From Mangrovimonas cancribranchiae (GTDB lineage: Bacteria > Bacteroidota > Bacteroidia > Flavobacteriales > Flavobacteriaceae), in NCBI RefSeq assembly GCF_037126245.1, contig NZ_CP136925.1, forward strand, positions 860,001 through 924,000: a stretch of DNA of 64,000 bases, written 5' to 3'. Both the position numbers and the translations under genes were made by a program. This document shows, one piece after another, positions 60,489 through 64,000 of this stretch (position 1 is the first letter of the stretch; every line of letters starts with the position of its first letter). The notes under the pieces are model-generated. The model saw only the letters and a program-made list of their open reading frames with translations. It searched no databases and was not told the origin of the DNA.

Positions 60489-62234
60489 CTATTTGCGTCT
60501 AGAGCGTCTTGGTCTTGACGCTCTAGAACCAGAACGTCTCCCTTTAGAAGAACGGTCAAAACCTTTATTGCTACTATTGTTACGACGACGTTTTCCGCCA
60601 CCACCGCGTTTACGGCCTTTTCCTTTGCCTTTATCTTCGGTAATTTCGACTTTTATTTTACGACCATTGTACTCAATGTTATTAAAGGTTTCCAATACCT
60701 TTTTCTCTTGAGATGTTTCTGTATTGAAAAATGAAAATGTTCCCATAACATCAACTTTAAAGACGTCTTCTTTACCAAGTTGAAGAGTGTCTCTAAGCAT
60801 GTCTTTAAGTTCCATCCAATTAAAGCCATCTTTTTTACCAACATTGATAAAGAAACGAGTTGATTTTTCGTTACTAGTATCGCGCTCACTACTGTGCTTG
60901 GCTTCTAGATTAAGGTCTTTAGAGTCTTTATAATAATTATAAAAACGTGTAAACTCTACCGAAAAGAACTTCTTTATTAATTCATCTTTAGAGGTGTCTT
61001 CAAATAGTTGATTAATACTATCTAAATACCCATCAATTTTATGATTAATTTCTGTGTTATGAATTTTATTAGCTAAAGACATTAACTGAACTTCGCAAAT
61101 TTCCATGCCACTAGGAATTTCCTTTTTTACAAATTCTTTTTGAATTTTTCGCTCTATAGACTTAATACGTCGTAATTCACTTTTAGTAACAATAACCATT
61201 GAAACACCGGTTTTTCCAGCACGACCTGTACGACCACTTCGGTGGGTGTAAGTTTCAATTTCATCTGGTAATTGGTAGTTTATTACGTGTGTAATGTCGT
61301 CTACATCAATTCCTCTTGCTGCTACATCGGTAGCTACAAGCATTTGGATTTGTTTATTTCTAAAAGCCTTCATTACCAAGTCTCGTTGGTTCTGACTTAA
61401 ATCGCCATGTAAAGCCCCTGCATTATAACCGTCTTCAATAAGCTTTTCAGCTACTTTTTGGGTGTCTCGTTTAGTTCTACAGAATACAACCGAAAAAATA
61501 TCTGGGTTTAAATCAGCTAAGCGTTTTAACGCTAAATAGCGTTGTCTACCATTAACAACGTAGTATTCATGACTTACTTGTTCGCTACCTACATTTTTGG
61601 CGCCTACGGTAATTTCCATTGGGCTATGCATGAATTCTTTAGCAATACTGGCAACTTCTTTGGGCATAGTTGCCGAAAATAACCAAGTACTTTTGTCCTT
61701 TGGAGTATGCGATAATATGCTTGTTATATCTTCATAAAACCCCATGTTAAGCATTTCATCAGCTTCGTCTAAAACAGCGTATTCTATTTTAGAAATATCG
61801 ACTAATTTTCGGCCAATCATGTCTTTCATTCTACCTGGCGTAGCCACAACAATTTGGGCACCTCTTTTTATGTCTTTGGCTTGCTCGTTTATACTCGCAC
61901 CACCATAAATGGCCACAACATTTAAGCCTTTACAGTATTTACCATATAGTTTAAGCTCGTTGGTGATTTGTAAACAAAGTTCTCTTGTAGGCGACAGTAT
62001 AAGCCCTTGAGTTGTGCGACTATCTACATTAATTTTTTGTAGCATAGGAAAGCCAAAAGCAGCAGTTTTTCCTGTTCCTGTTTGTGCTAAAGCAACTAAG
62101 TCTTGCTCTTCGTTTTCTTTGTTTAAAAGTGTTGGGATTGCTTTTTCTTGAACTTCACTAGGGGTTTCAAATCCTAAATCAGAAATAGCTTGTAATAGGT
62201 CGTTATTAAGACCTAAATCTTGAAATGTGTTCAT
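60489..62234 (-). CDS. DEAD-box RNA helicase (DeaD/CsdA-like)
   Basis: A 581-residue RNA helicase. Core motifs: Q motif region FETPSEVQEKAIPTLL, AQTGTGKTAAFGFP, PTRELCLQ, ATPGRMKDM, AVLDEADEMLNMGF, LFSATMP, and HRSGRTGRAGKTGVS. After the core, a DbpA-like RNA-binding RRM (about residues 455-540: TRFFINVGKKDGFNWMELKD) and a basic, Gly/Arg/Ser-rich tail of about 45 residues (RGGGGKRRRNNSSNKGF). This layout is DeaD/CsdA-like, acting in ribosome assembly and cold adaptation. The promoter lies about 110 bases upstream, giving a long leader as is usual for cold-induced helicase genes. It is convergent with the T9SS gene with no gap. Confidence 0.92.
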   Translation of the reverse strand: MNTFQDLGLNNDLLQAISDLGFETPSEVQEKAIPTLLNKENEEQDLVALAQTGTGKTAAFGFPMLQKINVDSRTTQGLILSPTRELCLQITNELKLYGKYCKGLNVVAIYGGASINEQAKDIKRGAQIVVATPGRMKDMIGRKLVDISKIEYAVLDEADEMLNMGFYEDITSILSHTPKDKSTWLFSATMPKEVASIAKEFMHSPMEITVGAKNVGSEQVSHEYYVVNGRQRYLALKRLADLNPDIFSVVFCRTKRDTQKVAEKLIEDGYNAGALHGDLSQNQRDLVMKAFRNKQIQMLVATDVAARGIDVDDITHVINYQLPDEIETYTHRSGRTGRAGKTGVSMVIVTKSELRRIKSIERKIQKEFVKKEIPSGMEICEVQLMSLANKIHNTEINHKIDGYLDSINQLFEDTSKDELIKKFFSVEFTRFYNYYKDSKDLNLEAKHSSERDTSNEKSTRFFINVGKKDGFNWMELKDMLRDTLQLGKEDVFKVDVMGTFSFFNTETSQEKKVLETFNNIEYNGRKIKVEITEDKGKGKGRKRGGGGKRRRNNSSNKGFDRSSKGRRSGSRASRPRRSRRK

Positions 62235-62346
62235 TTTGTTTTAATAAGTATTCGATTGTATGTTGTGGTGTTACCTAGAAGCGAATCGACATACTTAACC
62301 TTAAAACTTCTTGTAACACATCCTCACCCTGAGGAATTTAAAGCGG

Positions 62347-62354
62347 CAAAGATA
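62347..62354 (-). promoter_or_regulatory. Candidate -7 element of the DEAD-box helicase gene
   Basis: On the minus strand this reads TATCTTTG, a full TAnnTTTG match. The helicase start is at 62234, so the leader is about 105-110 bases and includes the hairpin CCTCA/TGAGG at 62322-62334. Confidence 0.5.
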
Positions 62355-62443
62355 CGCTTTTATTATGAATATCTTTTTTTGAAACCTTTTTTTGTTTTTC
62401 AAAGCGTAATTCATGTAATTTACACCCTGACAAAAGGAGTGTA

Positions 62444-63456
62444 ATGATTTCCAAAGAATTAAACGTAATATCAATTATAACTGTATTTGTTTTAAGCTTT
62501 TTAGGTGCTCAGCAGAGTAATGCACAAATAATTAAAGATTCACTAAATATTATTGAAACAGTTGATACGCTTTTTATAGATCGCGATTTCTCTAATTATT
62601 CACTACGGGTTTTTACAAATTACAAAGGGAGAACTTTAAAACTGAAGGATGATAATTCTAAATCGCGCTTTGTGCCTAATAACCGGCATGGAATAGGAAT
62701 AGGGGTAGCTAACAGTAAAATGGTTTTAGATATAGCCTTTAATTTAAAAACAAAGAAAAAGAATGCTACAAAACGGTTTGATATGCAAGGCGCCACTATA
62801 CTTGGTAAACATAACTATGTGAGCTTTTATTTGCAGTCTTACAAAGGGTTTTTAGCAAAAAATGATTTTGGCGAACCTTCGGTTTTTAGAGGGGATATCA
62901 AATCGCTTACAGCTGGGTTTAATTATTTATACACATTATCTGAAATAGAGTTTTCGTATTCGCTTTTAAAAGCAGGATTAGCAAGAAAACATAAAAATGT
63001 TTATATAACTGGGGGATTGGGTGTTTTTGCTTTTTTGATTATTTCTCGGCAAACGAAGCTATTTTGCCACAACAGTATTACGAATATTATAGCAACCAAG
63101 GGCAAATAAAACGCTATAAAGGCATGGGGGCTGGTGTTTTAGGAGGGCTTTTGTCGGTTTTTGTGTTGCCAAAAAATATAATAGCATCTTGTAATCTTAT
63201 GCCTGGTGTTGCACTTATTAATAACCAAGTGGTTTTAAATAATGATGATGATTATCGCCCCAAAAAACCAATGCTTTATAAATTAGATTTTACACTTTCT
63301 TTAGGATATAACTTTAAGCGTTTTTATGTTAATTTAAGTTATGGTGGCGGAACTTACTTTACAAATTTAGGCCATGGCAATAAATATCATTCTAATATTT
63401 CTAACGCAAAATTAGCTGTTGGATATAAGCTTAAAAAGAAACGCGCTAAGCATTAG
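62444..63456 (+). pseudogene. DUF4421 family protein, split by a one-base frameshift
   Basis: Two overlapping frames make one protein. The first (62444-63109) starts GTG or at a nearby codon, has a signal peptide ending in SNAQ and family parts NRHGIGIGVANSKMVLDIAF, FDMQGATILGKHNYVSFYLQ and NVYITGGLGVFAF, then reads into unrelated residues. The second frame (from about 63037) continues DYFSANEAILPQQYYEYYSN and KGMGAGVLGGLLSVFVLPKN to 63456. Adding one T to the T6 run at 63031-63036 restores GVFAFFDYFSANEAIL and a product of about 337 residues. DUF4421 proteins are exported, barrel-like and of unknown function. If the sequence is right, the gene is inactivated. Confidence 0.8.
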
Positions 63457-63463
63457 TATAAGT

Positions 63464-64000
63464 TTAAATACGATTTAAAAAATCAACTAACTTATTGACA
63501 GCTTTTCCACGATGCCCAATTAGGTTTTTTTCTTCTAAAGACATTTCAGCAAATGTTTTGTTGTAACCTTCAGCTTTAAAAATAGGGTCGTAGCCAAAAC
63601 CTTTGTCGCCTTGCTTTTTAAGGGTGATTTCACCTTTGCAAATGCCCGTAAACGTATTGGTATTGCCATTTAAAATTAATGCGATTACGGTTTTAAACTG
63701 TGCCGTTCTATTGGTTTTTGTTTTAAGGTTGTCTAGTAGTTTGTTCATATTATCGTTAGCATTACGTTGCGGACCAGCATACCGTGCTGAGAAAACACCA
63801 GGATCGCCATCTAGCGCACTAACTTCTAAACCAGTATCATCGGCAAAACAATCGTATCCATAATGCTGTTTAATATATTCTACTTTTTGCAAAGCATTAC
63901 CTTTTATGGTATGTTGTGTTTCTGGAATATCTTCATTGCAACCTATATCTTTTAAACTTAATAATGTAATATGTTCGGGGATTAGTGTTTGAACTTCTTT
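63464..64000 (-). CDS. rdgB: Non-canonical purine NTP pyrophosphatase, N-terminus outside window
   Basis: The frame is open to the right edge; only the first 12 or so residues (the SHR/TxNxxK-containing start) should be missing, so the internal TTG at 63892 is not the start. About 178 residues are visible. Motifs: GNALQKVEYIKQHYGYDCFA then DDTGLEVSALDGDPGVFSAR, CKGEITLKKQGDKGFGYDPI, FKAEGYNKTFAEMSLEEKN and GHRGKAVNKLVDFL, all of the RdgB/HAM1 family. It hydrolyses dITP, XTP and related nucleotides to monophosphates, keeping them out of DNA and RNA. Confidence 0.94.
   Translation of the reverse strand, partial: KEVQTLIPEHITLLSLKDIGCNEDIPETQHTIKGNALQKVEYIKQHYGYDCFADDTGLEVSALDGDPGVFSARYAGPQRNANDNMNKLLDNLKTKTNRTAQFKTVIALILNGNTNTFTGICKGEITLKKQGDKGFGYDPIFKAEGYNKTFAEMSLEEKNLIGHRGKAVNKLVDFLNRI

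Overview
The window is a stretch of low-GC chromosome from a member of the Bacteroidota, most probably a marine Flavobacteriaceae. Several things point there: a type IX secretion 'type B' sorting domain (57546-60488), a PorV/PorQ-like outer-membrane protein, a TonB-dependent receptor with a carboxypeptidase-regulatory N-terminus, DUF1573, DUF3276, DUF4105, DUF4266/DUF3570 and DUF4421 proteins, and a fused cyclophilin-FKBP. Recurrent TAnnTTTG -7 promoter elements and the general lack of Shine-Dalgarno sequences also fit. I see no rRNA, tRNA, CRISPR array or transposase gene.

Region 1 (1-23092, all on +) is the downstream part of a surface polysaccharide (exopolysaccharide or O-antigen) locus. 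It holds seven complete GT4-type glycosyltransferases plus a partial glycosyltransferase-like gene at the left edge, two GT2 glycosyltransferases, an exostosin-like transferase, an MBOAT O-acyltransferase with its SGNH partner, an asparagine-synthase-like amidotransferase, two methyltransferases, a Wzy-type polymerase/ligase and, last, the polyprenyl-phosphate sugar-phosphate transferase that starts the chain. Genes are tightly packed, often overlapping, and several start with TTG or GTG. No Wzx flippase, chain-length regulator or nucleotide-sugar genes are visible, so they presumably lie to the left. The locus is broken at 5183-8495 by a repeat-rich island. The island has a 386-bp tandem duplication, REP-like hairpins, heptamer and 11-mer tandem repeats, and two small genes of unknown function.

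Region 2 (23093-36457) is housekeeping: a DUF4105 membrane protein, a PorV-like protein, pssA, a DUF808 protein, a minus-strand group kdsD-tatC-CMD protein-lptB (LPS and export), recQ, a dual immunophilin, a thioredoxin-fold protein, csaA, a bile-acid/sodium symporter-like protein and a PlsC-type acyltransferase. Region 3 (36514-48122) has a PUR-type nucleic-acid-binding protein, an MsbA-like ABC exporter, a leucine-dehydrogenase-type enzyme, the nusB-DUF1573-yajC group, a YdeI-like protein, a TonB-dependent siderophore-type receptor with a Fur-like operator, pepT, pyrD and a LysE-type exporter. Region 4 (48175-64000) has HMG-CoA lyase, a thioredoxin-ApbE-DUF4266-DUF3570-unknown operon that looks like a periplasmic/outer-membrane redox module, guaB, a fatty-acid hydroxylase, a sirtuin, trmH, a T9SS cargo protein, a DEAD-box helicase, a DUF4421 gene split by a frameshift, and rdgB running off the right edge.

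The points most worth a second look are: two genes broken in the same direction at a T6-G homopolymer; the repeat island with its two orphan genes; the ApbE-DUF4266-DUF3570 operon; palindromic operators before guaB and the TonB receptor; and a RecQ and a sirtuin that have lost expected zinc-binding cysteines.
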